Of a stretch of 64,000 bases of DNA, positions 27,547 through 35,750 are shown piece by piece. The DNA is from Methylobacter tundripaludum SV96 (GTDB lineage Bacteria; Pseudomonadota; Gammaproteobacteria; Methylococcales; Methylomonadaceae): positions 1,086,555 to 1,150,554 of the forward strand of contig NZ_JH109152.1 of NCBI RefSeq assembly GCF_000190755.2, written 5' to 3'. Both the position numbers and the translations under genes were made by a program. The stretch's first letter is position 1, and each line of letters opens with the position of its first letter. The notes under the pieces are model-generated. The model did not search any database and had not been told where the DNA came from. It was given only the letters and a program-made list of their open reading frames with translations.

Positions 27547-27904
27547 GGCGTACTTCTCGGCAACTGCTCCTGCGTTGCTCTACCTCCTGCATCCATGCAG
27601 TCGACTTGGGCATTTTTGCAAAGTACGCTGCCGCCTTTTTTAAAAAGGCCACCTCTTCCTCAAGACGAGCGTTTTCTCGTTTCAGGCGCGCCAGTTCAGC
27701 TTGTTGGAGCTTTTGCTCTTCAAAAGGCTGGCCTGTCTGACGGCGTATTGACCGCCATGAATATAGCATTGATTCGGCAACTCCCAAATCCTGGGCTACC
27801 TTGGGGATACCATCACGATCGGCACGTACCAATGCCTGTTCTTTAAACTGGGCTGTATATTTGTGGCGAACAGCGGGGGAGATTGATTCTTTTTTTGTTT
27901 TCAT
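27539..27904 (-). CDS. IS3 OrfA (copy A)
   Basis: 121 residues with an HTH_Tnp_1 domain (YTAQFKEQALVRADRDGIPK, VAQDLGVAESMLYSWR) and a leucine-zipper-like coiled coil (LQQAELARLKRENARLEEEV). The natural protein would end near AAAYFAK; the last residues STAWMQEVEQRRSSCREVR are encoded by the inserted repeat at 27555-27606. Confidence 0.85.
   Translation of the reverse strand: MKTKKESISPAVRHKYTAQFKEQALVRADRDGIPKVAQDLGVAESMLYSWRSIRRQTGQPFEEQKLQQAELARLKRENARLEEEVAFLKKAAAYFAKMPKSTAWMQEVEQRRSSCREVRHD
27547..27606. repeat. dispersed repeat at IS3 orfA/orfB junction (copy A)
   Basis: Reading the minus strand, CGACTGCATGGATGCAGG and GAGCAACGCAGGAGCAGTTG belong to a run that is identical over 59 nt to 32697-32755 in the other IS3 element. 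Related diverged copies are at 42832-42883 and 48841-48925. It contains the small palindrome CTGCATGGATGCAG. Confidence 0.85.
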
Positions 27905-28114
27905 TATTGACCTCGGTTTTAGAGATTACTCTCTCAGCCGAGTGTCCGCTAGATCGGGGCAAGATCAAAACGCACCCAACAGTTGATCATGTTCGTTAGC
28001 GCACAGATAAAATTCAGTTTTGCATGTAGTATTTTCGTTAAGTGATGGGAAACATAATTCCGTACTTTAAACATGGCTATCTAGTAATGGCTAAATAATA
28101 ATCAGGAGATACTC

Positions 28115-28354
28115 ATGAACAAAAATCAATTAAAAGGTAGGGTCGAAGAAGCCAAAACTAAAGTCAAGGAAGCTAAAGGGAAAGTCAAGGAAGCCAAAAG
28201 TAACGTCAAAGAAGCTAAAGGGAAAGTCAAGGAAGCCAAAAGTGAAGTTAAGGCAGCTAAAAGGAAAGTCAAGGAAGCTAAAGGGAAAGGCGACGAAGCC
28301 GGTGATGTGATACTGGATGACAAGGATAACCGCCGGTATATCCGTCCTTCTTAA
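28115..28354 (+). CDS. CsbD-like heptad-repeat protein
   Basis: 79 residues from an ATG with AGGAG 8-12 nt upstream. The start MNKNQLKGRVEEAK is CsbD-like. Residues 9-57 are then seven tandem heptads of the type KVKEAKG/S, encoded by 21-bp DNA units (28139-28285), and a short acidic tail DVILDDKDNRRYIRPS follows. The protein should form one long, Lys-rich amphipathic helix reminiscent of LEA/CsbD stress proteins. A function in stress is inference. A second CsbD gene lies 4 kb upstream. Confidence 0.75.
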   Translation: MNKNQLKGRVEEAKTKVKEAKGKVKEAKSNVKEAKGKVKEAKSEVKAAKRKVKEAKGKGDEAGDVILDDKDNRRYIRPS

Positions 28355-28575
28355 TTCTACTTTGTCAGATTAACCCATCTGGCCAAAATAGAAGGTTTAA
28401 TGTATAATAACTTATTGTTTCATATAGCCTAATAACGATGGCGCCGTGAAAATACAACAAATACCCTCAGCGATGTCCTACAAGGGCTTCCAGAAACTCG
28501 TAATGTCCATTTGGCGTCTTTTTCATCTTTTTTCGTGTCTTGCACCCGCGATGCCACAGCCACGTTTGAGGCCAT

Positions 28576-28815
28576 ATGCGCGGACTGTTCCAATCCGAAC
28601 GAGCCAATATGCTGCGTATGCGCGAAGTTAACGAGGTCGACGCATCAAGCGATGCTTTGTTGGGTGGGTCGGAGTCGGTATTGATCTTTGATGAAAGCGC
28701 CTTTGCCAAGAAAGGCACGGCATCGGCGGGTGTGGCTCGGCAGTGGAATGGTCGGCGAACTGTCAGGTCGGTGTATTCGCGACCTTGTGCCGAGGCGAGA
28801 TGGCTAGGCAACCGA
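28576..28815 (+). pseudogene. IS701-family transposase fragment
   Basis: MRGLFQSERANMLRMREVNE and DALLGGSESVLIFDESAFAK then GVARQWNGR match the N-terminal part of IS701-type DDE transposases (first catalytic Asp in FDES). A frameshift occurs near 28755, after which another frame reads CQVGVFATLCRGEM. The rest of the element is absent; 28355-28575 upstream shows only degraded sequence. Confidence 0.7.
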
Positions 28816-28964
28816 TGGAGACGGCTTTGCCATAGATTAAAATATCAGAACCCGGAGCGGTGCGCCCCCCCCCTGCCTGGCATGTAAGAGGTCGAATCCG
28901 TTGGGGTAATTTAGTTTCATTGACAAGTGGTAATGGCTATTGGGATTCAGCTCCACGATGCGGT

Positions 28965-29155
28965 AAGGATTTGGTTGAAAATAACTTCCCGAAACCACTA
29001 TTTTCCATCGTCGAGCCGTTCGTGCTGAGCTTGTCGAAGCATGATCGGCTTGACGCGGTAGGCCGAAATTTTCCCGCTCACCCTTCGACAAGCTCAGGGC
29101 GAACGGAAAAATTTCACTCAATCCATATCGGGAAGTTATTACTGACCATATCCTA
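28965..29155. mobile_element. MITE with ISAzo13-type ends and internal REP hairpin
   Basis: 191 bp with inverted ends AGGATTTGGTTGAAAATAAC (left) and, inverse, AGGATATGGTCAGTAATAAC (right), both continuing into TTCCCGA. The ends match the degenerate IS at 21951-23294. The interior carries a large hairpin (29016-29039 with 29083-29106) built on GAGCTTGTCGAAG / CTTCGACAAGCTC, the widespread bacterial REP motif. No transposase is encoded. Confidence 0.75.
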
Positions 29156-29335
29156 AATGCCTTCAGGTACTTGCCTGTCGCCTTGGCGCAATTTGGGGCC
29201 GGCCACGCCGCTGGCGGCCTAGATGTAATAGTCGCGAATGAAGCGGAACTCACCGCTGTCCCTGGCCCATAGTTCCAGTTTTTTTTCCTGTTTCAAGGCG
29301 ATGAAGATGACTTCCCGGGGGGATAGGACACCTTC

Positions 29336-29595
29336 GCTGCGAGACAGGAGTCGAGTAGTCCCCAGAAGCGATAGCGCATGTGTTTTCACGAAGCGTTTTT
29401 TGCGTAGTGAAAATGCAGGCTTTCCGAAGTCGCGTCGAGTCATTGCGAGAATGAAGCTGGATATCCCCTCGCTGGGTATCCAACGAATGAAGCAGGACGG
29501 CTGGGGCAGCCGCAGGCATTAGCGGTCGCGTAGCTTTTGCCGCTTGTTGGGCACGGATGCCCATAAAAGCTTTCGCAAAAATAGCGACTCCCCGG
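29336..29595 (+). repeat. 260-bp dispersed repeat, copy 1
   Basis: Nearly the whole length recurs inverted at 33971-34228, and half of it at 7847-7965. Both long copies keep an open frame reading AAKATRPLMP and LLHSLDTQ, but the product has no known family and conservation may be of DNA. The two long copies form a 4.4-kb-spaced inverted pair around DUF4010, IS1182, DUF2252 and IS3-B. The 29156-29335 stretch before it holds no supported gene. Confidence 0.85.
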
Positions 29596-29654
29596 CTCAG
29601 TAACGCGAAGACAATCAATCTCTAAAGGAAATTCTGATTATGCCTTTCGGCAAG

Positions 29655-29694
29655 CTCAGGACGAACGTTACTAGTTGAGTCAGTGCGTCCTGAG
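29655..29694. repeat. short REP-like hairpin
   Basis: CTCAGGACG at 29655-29663 and CGTCCTGAG at 29686-29694 are inverse; they are embedded in TTTCGGCAAGCTCAGG-type REP sequence just upstream of the broken DUF4010 gene. Confidence 0.6.
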
Positions 29695-29764
29695 TTTTCC
29701 GAACCATGAATGGAATCAACTTGTTCGGTGTTTTTTAAAACTGGAAATAATACGCGGGCGGCAC

Positions 29765-30455
29765 ATGAACTCAATACATCTGACTGATCAACCCATTTTT
29801 GATTATGGCATTGCGCTAGGAATCGGTCTGCTAATCGGTGCCGAACGCGAACGGCGCAAAGGAACTGGCCCAACTCGTTCATCGATGGGGGTTGGACCTT
29901 CGCCACGGCTTCTCTTCTGGGTGCCGTGAGCCTAACGCTTGGCGATGCGATGCTGCTTGCTGTGATGGCACTGGCTATTGCAGGGCTTTCCTTGATGGCG
30001 TTTCGGCTCAGCCATGAGAAAGACCCAGGTTTGACGACTGAAGTGGCACTGTTACTAACACTGCTACTCGGCGGCTTGGCGATGCGCGAGCCTGCTTTGG
30101 CGTCAGGAGTGGCTGTCCTTCTGGCCCTATTACTGACCGCACGAACCGTCCTTCACCGTTTTGTCAGCACAATCCTGAGTGAGGCCGAACTCAATGATGC
30201 GCTGATTCTCGCCGCTGCGGCGCTGGTTCTGTTACCCCTCGCACCAGACCAGTACCTGGGTCCTTTCAATGCCTTGAACCCTCGGACAATCTGGAAAATT
30301 GTTATCCTCATCATGTCAATCAGCGCCACAGGATACATCTCACTGCGAGTAATGGGGCCACGTATCGGTCTTCCCATCACCGGTCTTGCTTCAGGCTTTG
30401 TGTCGAGTGCTGCCACCATTAGCTCAATGGGAGCTCGAGCCGCGAAGGAGTCTAG
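29765..30455 (+). pseudogene. MgtC/SapB-DUF4010 membrane protein, frameshifted and truncated
   Basis: The first 45 codons (ALGIGLLIGAERERRKGTGP) are the MgtC-type start. A one-base shift near 29900 moves the continuation GAVSLTLGDAMLLAVMALAI to another frame; the family sequence RTFATASLLGAVSLT is legible across the shift. Hydrophobic helices and the DUF4010 beginning (GPRIGLPITGLASGFVSSAA) follow. The gene is cut at 30455 by IS1182, leaving about half of the usual length of 400+ residues. Confidence 0.85.
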
Positions 30456-32012
30456 GAGGCTGTCGGATTAATAGAGCGAGCCTCCCCACTTAATCACGAT
30501 TAAAATTTAAAAAAGTGGTTTATTGGGATTTTTAATGCCCATAGTTCTGTTTTATGGGCAGCTCAATGCTCTTTTTCCTCTCTCACCCTCTTAATACATG
30601 CATTCTTTTTAAATTCCAGCCTATACAGACTAAATTCCATTCACTTTGGACGGATTCCAGGCCTCGAAGCTGGAATTGCCTGAATCCCTGGACGTGTTTA
30701 ATGATGCCAAACACGGTTTCGACAGTAGATTTTCGCTTGCCGTAGAGTGCTTTGCCCGCTTTGGTTGTTAAGCGATGGGTCATGGCCTCAACCGGCGGTA
30801 AGGTGCTTTCGCCTATTTCCGGCTGATGCTGAAACCGGGCGTCAAGGGCTTGGTTATGGCTTTGCCGCTTTTGGGCGATGTACGGTTTTATCTTTGCATC
30901 AGCACACGCCTTTACATTGGCTTGGCTGAAGTAGCCGGTGTCGGCCAACAGGTTGTCAACACTCCCCAAGCATTCCGGGAGCTGTTCCAGTTTGGCTAAG
31001 GCCGGTTCGATTTCTTGTTTGTCGTTGGTGTGTTGGGTGATGTGATGAGCAACGATCAGGTGGGTGGCAATATCAACACTGGCTTGGGCGTTATAGGCTT
31101 GTTCAAAACCATTAGGGGTCGGCATGATGCGGGACTCTTCATCGGTCAGGCTGACTTGATCTTTACCTTGAGGCGCATCGGTAGGCGCTTGGGGGGCTTT
31201 GCCGCCCATTTTCTTGCCGGTTTCACTCAGGTGTTGTTCACGCTTAGCCTGCTTTTCGTCATACTCGGCCTTTTCTTGCGCGTAACGCGCCTTGGCACGG
31301 GCCTGGATTTCCTGTTTGGCTTTGGCAATCACTGCTAAACGGTCTTGGCGGCGTTTGAGTTCCTTGGGTACATCCATGTCTTCTGGAAGCGGGGAATTGT
31401 CGGCGGCTTCAGCCAGTTTCATCAAGGTTTCAACTTCCTGTTTGAACTGGGCTTCCAGTTGATTGGCGTAATCCCAGCTCAAGGCTTTATGCTTGCTGGC
31501 ATTGGCTTTAATCTTGGTGCCGTCCAGGCTCACCGTACCCAGCTTAAGCAGCCCCAAGGTTTGTGCAAGTACCAATATCTCGACAAATAGGCTTTCGATC
31601 TCTTTGCCAAAGCGCTTGCGAAAGCTGTTGATGGTGTCGTGATCTGGGTTTTCGTTGGCGCAGATGTATTTAAAGGCCATCGAGTCATGAGTGGCTTTCT
31701 CCAGTTTGCGACTGGAAAATACGCCGGTCGCGTAACCGTAGAACAGCAACGCCAACAGCATCGCCGGATGATAGGGGCGCTTTCCTTTGCCCGCATAGAC
31801 GGCTGATAGCGTCCGTAAATCCAGTTGATCGACAATCTCGACAACAAAACGGGCCATATGATCTTCAGGCAAATAATCCTGAACACACGGGGGCAGAATG
31901 TAGGGGGTATCGCGATCAATCAGGATGAATTGGGTAGCCATTTTTGTTTTTTGATTTGGTGTTTCGATAGGGTTATTTTAACACTTTTTGCACTGCTAAA
32001 TCCGACAGTCTC
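30456..32012 (-). mobile_element. IS1182-family insertion sequence, apparently intact
   Basis: Inverted ends GAGGCTGTCGGATT (left) and inverse of AATCCGACAGTCTC (right) enclose one transposase gene. CTAG stands at both borders (30452-30455 and 32013-32016), compatible with a 4-bp target duplication. The left side joins a DUF4010 gene and the right side a DUF2252 gene, both cut. Confidence 0.88.
30583..31941 (-). CDS. IS1182-family transposase
   Basis: 452 residues. DUF772-type N-terminus (YLPEDHMARFVVEIVDQLDL, YHPAMLLALLFYGYATGVFS), then VSLDGTKIKANASKHKALSW with the first catalytic Asp, a charged coiled-coil insertion (about 180-270), LLADTGYFSQANVKACADA with the second Asp and ETVFGIIKHVQGFRQF with the Glu. 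Full length and unbroken, so it may be active. Confidence 0.92.
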   Translation of the reverse strand: MATQFILIDRDTPYILPPCVQDYLPEDHMARFVVEIVDQLDLRTLSAVYAGKGKRPYHPAMLLALLFYGYATGVFSSRKLEKATHDSMAFKYICANENPDHDTINSFRKRFGKEIESLFVEILVLAQTLGLLKLGTVSLDGTKIKANASKHKALSWDYANQLEAQFKQEVETLMKLAEAADNSPLPEDMDVPKELKRRQDRLAVIAKAKQEIQARAKARYAQEKAEYDEKQAKREQHLSETGKKMGGKAPQAPTDAPQGKDQVSLTDEESRIMPTPNGFEQAYNAQASVDIATHLIVAHHITQHTNDKQEIEPALAKLEQLPECLGSVDNLLADTGYFSQANVKACADAKIKPYIAQKRQSHNQALDARFQHQPEIGESTLPPVEAMTHRLTTKAGKALYGKRKSTVETVFGIIKHVQGFRQFQLRGLESVQSEWNLVCIGWNLKRMHVLRG

Positions 32013-32316
32013 CTAGTTCCCAAGTGGCGGGAGCAAGCGCAGCTTCGTCGAAATCGTTGATATCGAAATAGGTCAGTCGGTTTTCACCCTTGAAGCTACC
32101 AAAATTTTCCAGATGCAGATCACCGCAAATCCAGGCGGAAGGGGCGTCATTGAGAGGCGAATTAGCAGGCCAGTCTTGATAGAATAGGTGACATGTGCCG
32201 CGCAAAAAAGCAAAGGCGTCGGTGCGCATCGCACAGTATTTCATTATCAGCCGATCGGGATCTCGCCCTTGGTTGAAGATGAGGATGCGTTCAATAACAT
32301 TACGTTGCATGGACAT
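32013..32316 (-). pseudogene. DUF2252 protein, N-terminal fragment
   Basis: About 100 residues remain: FLRGTCHLFYQDWP, WICGDLHLENFGSFKGENR and YFDINDFDEAALAPATWELG are the distinctive start of DUF2252 (kinase-like fold; GDLHLENFG is the catalytic-loop-like motif). The full-length protein has more than 400 residues; the remainder is lost at the IS1182 border. Confidence 0.88.
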
Positions 32317-32397
32317 GGAAAATACTGAATAGTGAAGTGGCTACACTAAACCGGACACACAATCTAAAATAATCTGAAAATAGAGAGTGTGTCGAAA

Positions 32398-32772
32398 ATG
32401 GATCAAGAAAAACAAAAAGTAAAAATATATAGCGCCGAATTTAGAGAATCCTCGGTGAAGCTGGCGATAGGTTCTGATAAGCCGATTACCCAAACAGCCA
32501 GGGATTTAGGAGTCAATGCCAATACGCTCCATACCTGGATCAACAAATATAGCCAGCCGAAGGAGTACAGCAAAACCGTGCGAACCGATGAGCATCTATA
32601 CGAAGAATTGAAGCGGCTGAAGAAGGAAAACGCCCGATTAATAGAGGAACGTGACCTGTTAAAAAAAGCAGCGGCGTACTTTGCCAAGGAGCAACGGTCG
32701 ACTGCATGGATGCAGGAGGTAGAGCAACGCAGGAGCAGTTGCCGAGAAGTACGCCTGGGTCAAACAACATGA
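32398..32772 (+). CDS. IS3 OrfA (copy B)
   Basis: About 124 residues with helix-turn-helix (YSAEFRESSVKLAIGSDKPI, TARDLGVNANTLHTW) and a coiled coil (YEELKRLKKENARLIEERDL). It differs strongly from OrfA of copy A, yet its tail STAWMQEVEQRRSSCREVR is the same because both carry the identical inserted repeat. Confidence 0.85.
   Translation: MDQEKQKVKIYSAEFRESSVKLAIGSDKPITQTARDLGVNANTLHTWINKYSQPKEYSKTVRTDEHLYEELKRLKKENARLIEERDLLKKAAAYFAKEQRSTAWMQEVEQRRSSCREVRLGQTT
32697..32755. repeat. dispersed repeat at IS3 orfA/orfB junction (copy B)
   Basis: 59 nt identical to the complement of 27547-27605. It lies where OrfA would end (FAKEQR) and just before codons for EKYAWVKQHESEF, the natural OrfB start, so it separates the two frames. 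Confidence 0.85.
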
Positions 32773-33609
32773 GAGCGAATTTTCGGTTAAATCGATGTGC
32801 CGGTTCATGAGCGTTTCTCGTAGCGCTTACTAGGCTTGGCAGGAGCGCCCTCAGACAGCCATTGAAAAAGACGATGCCGAGCTGGTTGAGGTCATAAAGA
32901 CCCTGTTCCAGAAGAGTCGGAAAAACTACGGTACGCGTCGCCTCAAGGGGAGGCCTTAATCAACCGGGATCGGCAGGTCAGTCGACGTCGTATCGGCCGG
33001 TTAATGGCTGCTGCGGGTTTAGCCTGTAAAACCAAGCGCAAATTCAAAGCGACCACGAATTCCAAGCATAATTTGCCCATTGCCCCCAATCACTTGGATC
33101 GGCAATTCACGGTGGCGCAACCGAATCAAACCTATGTCGGCGACATCACCTATATTCATACACTGGAAGGTTGGCTGTATTTGGCTGTCGTGATTGACCT
33201 GTACTCGCGGCAAGTGGTCGGCTGGTCAATGGCTGAGCACATGCGGGCCAAACTGGTGAACGATGCGTTATTGATGGCCGTTTGGCAGCGTAAACCCGGT
33301 AAAGGCTTGATATGGCATACCGATAGAGGCAGTCAGTACGCCTCTGACAGTCATCGAACGCTATTGCAGGAGCATGGCATTATCCAAAGCATGAGTCGCA
33401 AAGGCAACTGCTGGGATAATGCCGTCTCAGAAAGCTTCTTTCATACCTTGAAAACAGAACTGGTTCATCATCAGCGTTATCAAACCAGAGCTGAGGCTAA
33501 GCAGGATATATTTGAATATATCGAGGTGTTTTACAACCGTGAGCGACTTCATTCCGCAAATCACTATGTGTCGCCAGTGGACTACGAAATGCAGCTAAAA
33601 TCTGCTTAA
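32748..33609 (+). pseudogene. IS3 OrfB integrase (copy B), stop and frameshift
   Basis: KSMCRFMSVSRSAY is followed by an in-frame TAG (about 32830); the frame shifts again near 32955 after [11 protein letters not shown]. From 33004 the rve core is intact: [34 protein letters not shown] and [20 protein letters not shown] supply the DDE residues, and [20 protein letters not shown] ends the protein. Confidence 0.85.
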
Positions 33610-33778
33610 CTTTGTGTCCGGAAAAGTGTTGACACATCATAGTTATGAAAGAGTAAGTGTAAGTGAATCAAACCGAATTTTGTAGATATTTGACAGTCTC
33701 AATCTGAGATTAGGAGAACAACAAGCTTTATTGGGAATCAAAATTGTAACGGTTAAGGAGTTAATTAACCAAAAGAAG

Positions 33779-33806
33779 ATCTTGCCCCGATTTTCCGGAC
33801 ACTTTG
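33779..33806. mobile_element. solo IS3 end
   Basis: GATCTTGCCCCGAT followed by CGGACACT repeats the terminal sequence of IS3 copy A (inverse of 27942-27966). No transposase is attached. The rest of 33635-33970 shows no gene. Confidence 0.6.
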
Positions 33807-33970
33807 CTAAGAGCCCATATTAATTAACCTATGTGCCTTATCGCACAGACCGAATTTAGTTTTGCTTGTACTCAGATTAGCAAAATGTCATCCGCTCACC
33901 GTTCCGAAAAGTAAGCCGACACTGGCAGTAATGCCCATCGATAACATGCCCCAGAACGTGACACGGGCAC

Positions 33971-34228
33971 CGGGGAGTCGCTATTTTTGCGAAAGCTTTT
34001 ATGGGCATCCTTGCCCAACAAGCGGCAAAAGCTACGCGACCGCTAATGCCTTCGGCTGCCCCAGCCATCCTGCTTCATTCGTTGGATACCCAGCAAGGGG
34101 TATCCAACATCATTCTCGCAATGACTCGACGCGATGTCGGAAAGCCTGCATTTTCACTACGCAAAAAGCACTTCGTGAAAACACATGCGCTATCGCTTCT
34201 GGGGACTACTCGACTCCTGTCTCGCAGC
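33971..34228 (-). repeat. 260-bp dispersed repeat, copy 2 (inverted)
   Basis: Inverse match to 29336-29595 along the whole length with few differences. An open plus-strand frame crosses it (from ATG 34001) and runs without stop into the next gene, giving a chimeric 202-codon frame. Confidence 0.88.
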
Positions 34229-34285
34229 GATAGAAAGCAGGTAAACGACATAAAAAACAAAAAGTTAAAAGATGTTATAGAGAAT

Positions 34286-34609
34286 ATGACAATAGGAAAT
34301 GCAATATCAATATTAGCTATATTATTAACTTTATTAATAATATGGAAAGCAACAACAGCAAAAATAGAAGAAATTCAATTAAAAAATATTGCAAATGAAG
34401 CATCAAAATACATAGATAAAGAAAGAGAAAAAGAAGAAAAAATGATGCAACATTTCATAAACCAATCAAATGAAGATATAAAACAAATACAAAATGCACA
34501 TAAAAAAGGAATAAATCAAATGCATAACCCCTATGAACAATACACAAATCAATTACAAGAAAACCGCAATATAGAACCAAGAAAAAAATTAAAGGAACCG
34601 CATGTATAA
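34286..34609 (+). CDS. AT-rich small membrane/coiled-coil protein
   Basis: 107 residues from ATG 34286. One hydrophobic helix (ISILAILLTLLIIWK, about residues 6-20) is followed by a charged helical tail rich in Lys, Glu, Asn and Gln. Codons are strikingly A-rich compared with the surroundings, suggesting recent transfer, possibly with the neighbouring prophage relic. No family recognised. The frame is open upstream through the dispersed repeat, so the start is uncertain. Confidence 0.5.
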   Translation: MTIGNAISILAILLTLLIIWKATTAKIEEIQLKNIANEASKYIDKEREKEEKMMQHFINQSNEDIKQIQNAHKKGINQMHNPYEQYTNQLQENRNIEPRKKLKEPHV

Positions 34610-34658
34610 CCAACTCAACGACTAAAGAAAAAACATGTAAAAACTATGATTAAACATC

Positions 34659-35628
34659 ATGATTAAAAAAAACGATTCAGGAAGCTTGGACGTTGACATC
34701 AGGCCGAACGGCGCCAACGGTAAAAGATACCCACCAAAGCCGATGCCCTTCGCTGGGAAGCTTGGATAAAAACCAACAAGACAAAATCACCCGACTGGGA
34801 ACCCACCTCAGATACCGACAAACGCAAGCTATCAGACTTAATTGAGCTATGGTATTCGGCACACGGCCAAAAGGCAAAAACAGACACTTAATGATGAAAA
34901 ATCTTTGCGGCCGAATGAAAAACCCGCGAGCTGAAAATATCAAAAGCTCAGACTTTACCAACTACCGAAATGAGTGCTTAAAAACCGGAGTCGGAGCCAA
35001 TACGATCAATCATGAACACACCTACCTATCGGCAATTTTTAACGAACTAACCCGCATCGGCGAATGGAAAAAAGAAAACCCAGTGGCAAAAATCCGGAAA
35101 CTGAAACTTGATGAACAAGAACTAACCTTTTTAACATCCAGCCAGATCCTTGAATTGTTAGAAGAGCTTAAATTAAGCAAAGAAAGTGATTGTTACCACA
35201 TCACCCGGATATGACTTGCAACCGGTGCAAGATGGAGCGAGGCAGAGAATTTACTTGATACGGACATAAAGCCTAACTCAATCACATACCGAGCCACCAA
35301 GAACGGAAAAAACAGGACGGTTCCCATTTCTTTAGACTTTTTTAGGTCATTACCGATCAGAGAAGGCAAAGTTTTTAAATATGCCTACTCAACACTTAAG
35401 CGCCGAATCAAAAATCTATCCTTTACCCTACCACCCGGACAAATGAGCCACGTTCTACGCCATACATTTGCGAGCCACTTTATTCAAAACGGAGGGAATA
35501 TTTTGGTACTCCAAAAAATTCTAGGACATGGCAGCTTATTAATGACAATGCGCTATGCTCACTTAGCACCCGAACACCTCGAAGAAGCAATTAAATTCAA
35601 TCCGATTGATTCAAATCTTAATCATTAA
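34659..35628 (+). pseudogene. P2-type phage integrase (tyrosine recombinase), decayed
   Basis: Parts in successive frames: MIKKNDSGSLDVDIRPNG (N-terminal arm domain), ADALRWEAWI and KLSDLIELWYSAHGQ (SAM-like domain), then NYRNECLKTGVGANTINHEH and LTFLTSSQILELLEE. After an in-frame TGA (35212-35214) the same frame continues with LATGARWSEAENLL (catalytic Arg), MSHVLRHTFASHF (His-x-x-Arg) and LGHGSLLMTMRYAHLA (His and the nucleophile Tyr). At least two frameshifts plus the stop make it inactive. It points toward the tRNA-Thr gene at 36904. Confidence 0.85.
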
Positions 35629-35750
35629 TCAATGCCGACATTTCATAACGGTTTAACCTGGTTAAAAAAATCAGCACCGCCGGCAATTCGTAACGATTCC
35701 CTACGTAACTGAAGACGATTACGTTCTGCCACAAAATGAGATCCCACTTT

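Larger units (their letters stand above)
26668..27967 (-). mobile_element. IS3-family element (copy A), inactive
   Basis: Inverted ends of about 26 bp: TGATCTTGCCC at 26668 and its inverse GGGCAAGATCA ending 27967, with CGAACAC / GTGTCCG inside. orfA and orfB lie on the minus strand in the usual IS3 order. A 52-nt foreign sequence separates them. The right-end sequence recurs as a solo fragment at 33779-33806. Confidence 0.85.
32338..33634 (+). mobile_element. IS3-family element (copy B), inactive
   Basis: Imperfect 24-bp inverted ends: TGGCTACACTAAACCGGACA at 32338 and the inverse of CCGGAAAAGTGTTGACA ending 33634. orfA and a damaged orfB are inside. No clear target duplication is seen at the borders. 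Confidence 0.85.

Noticed and set aside
35212..35214. In-frame TGA of the integrase as a selenocysteine codon
   Set aside because: The position is a non-catalytic Cys in the family, and the same gene has further frameshifts; it is a nonsense mutation in a pseudogene.
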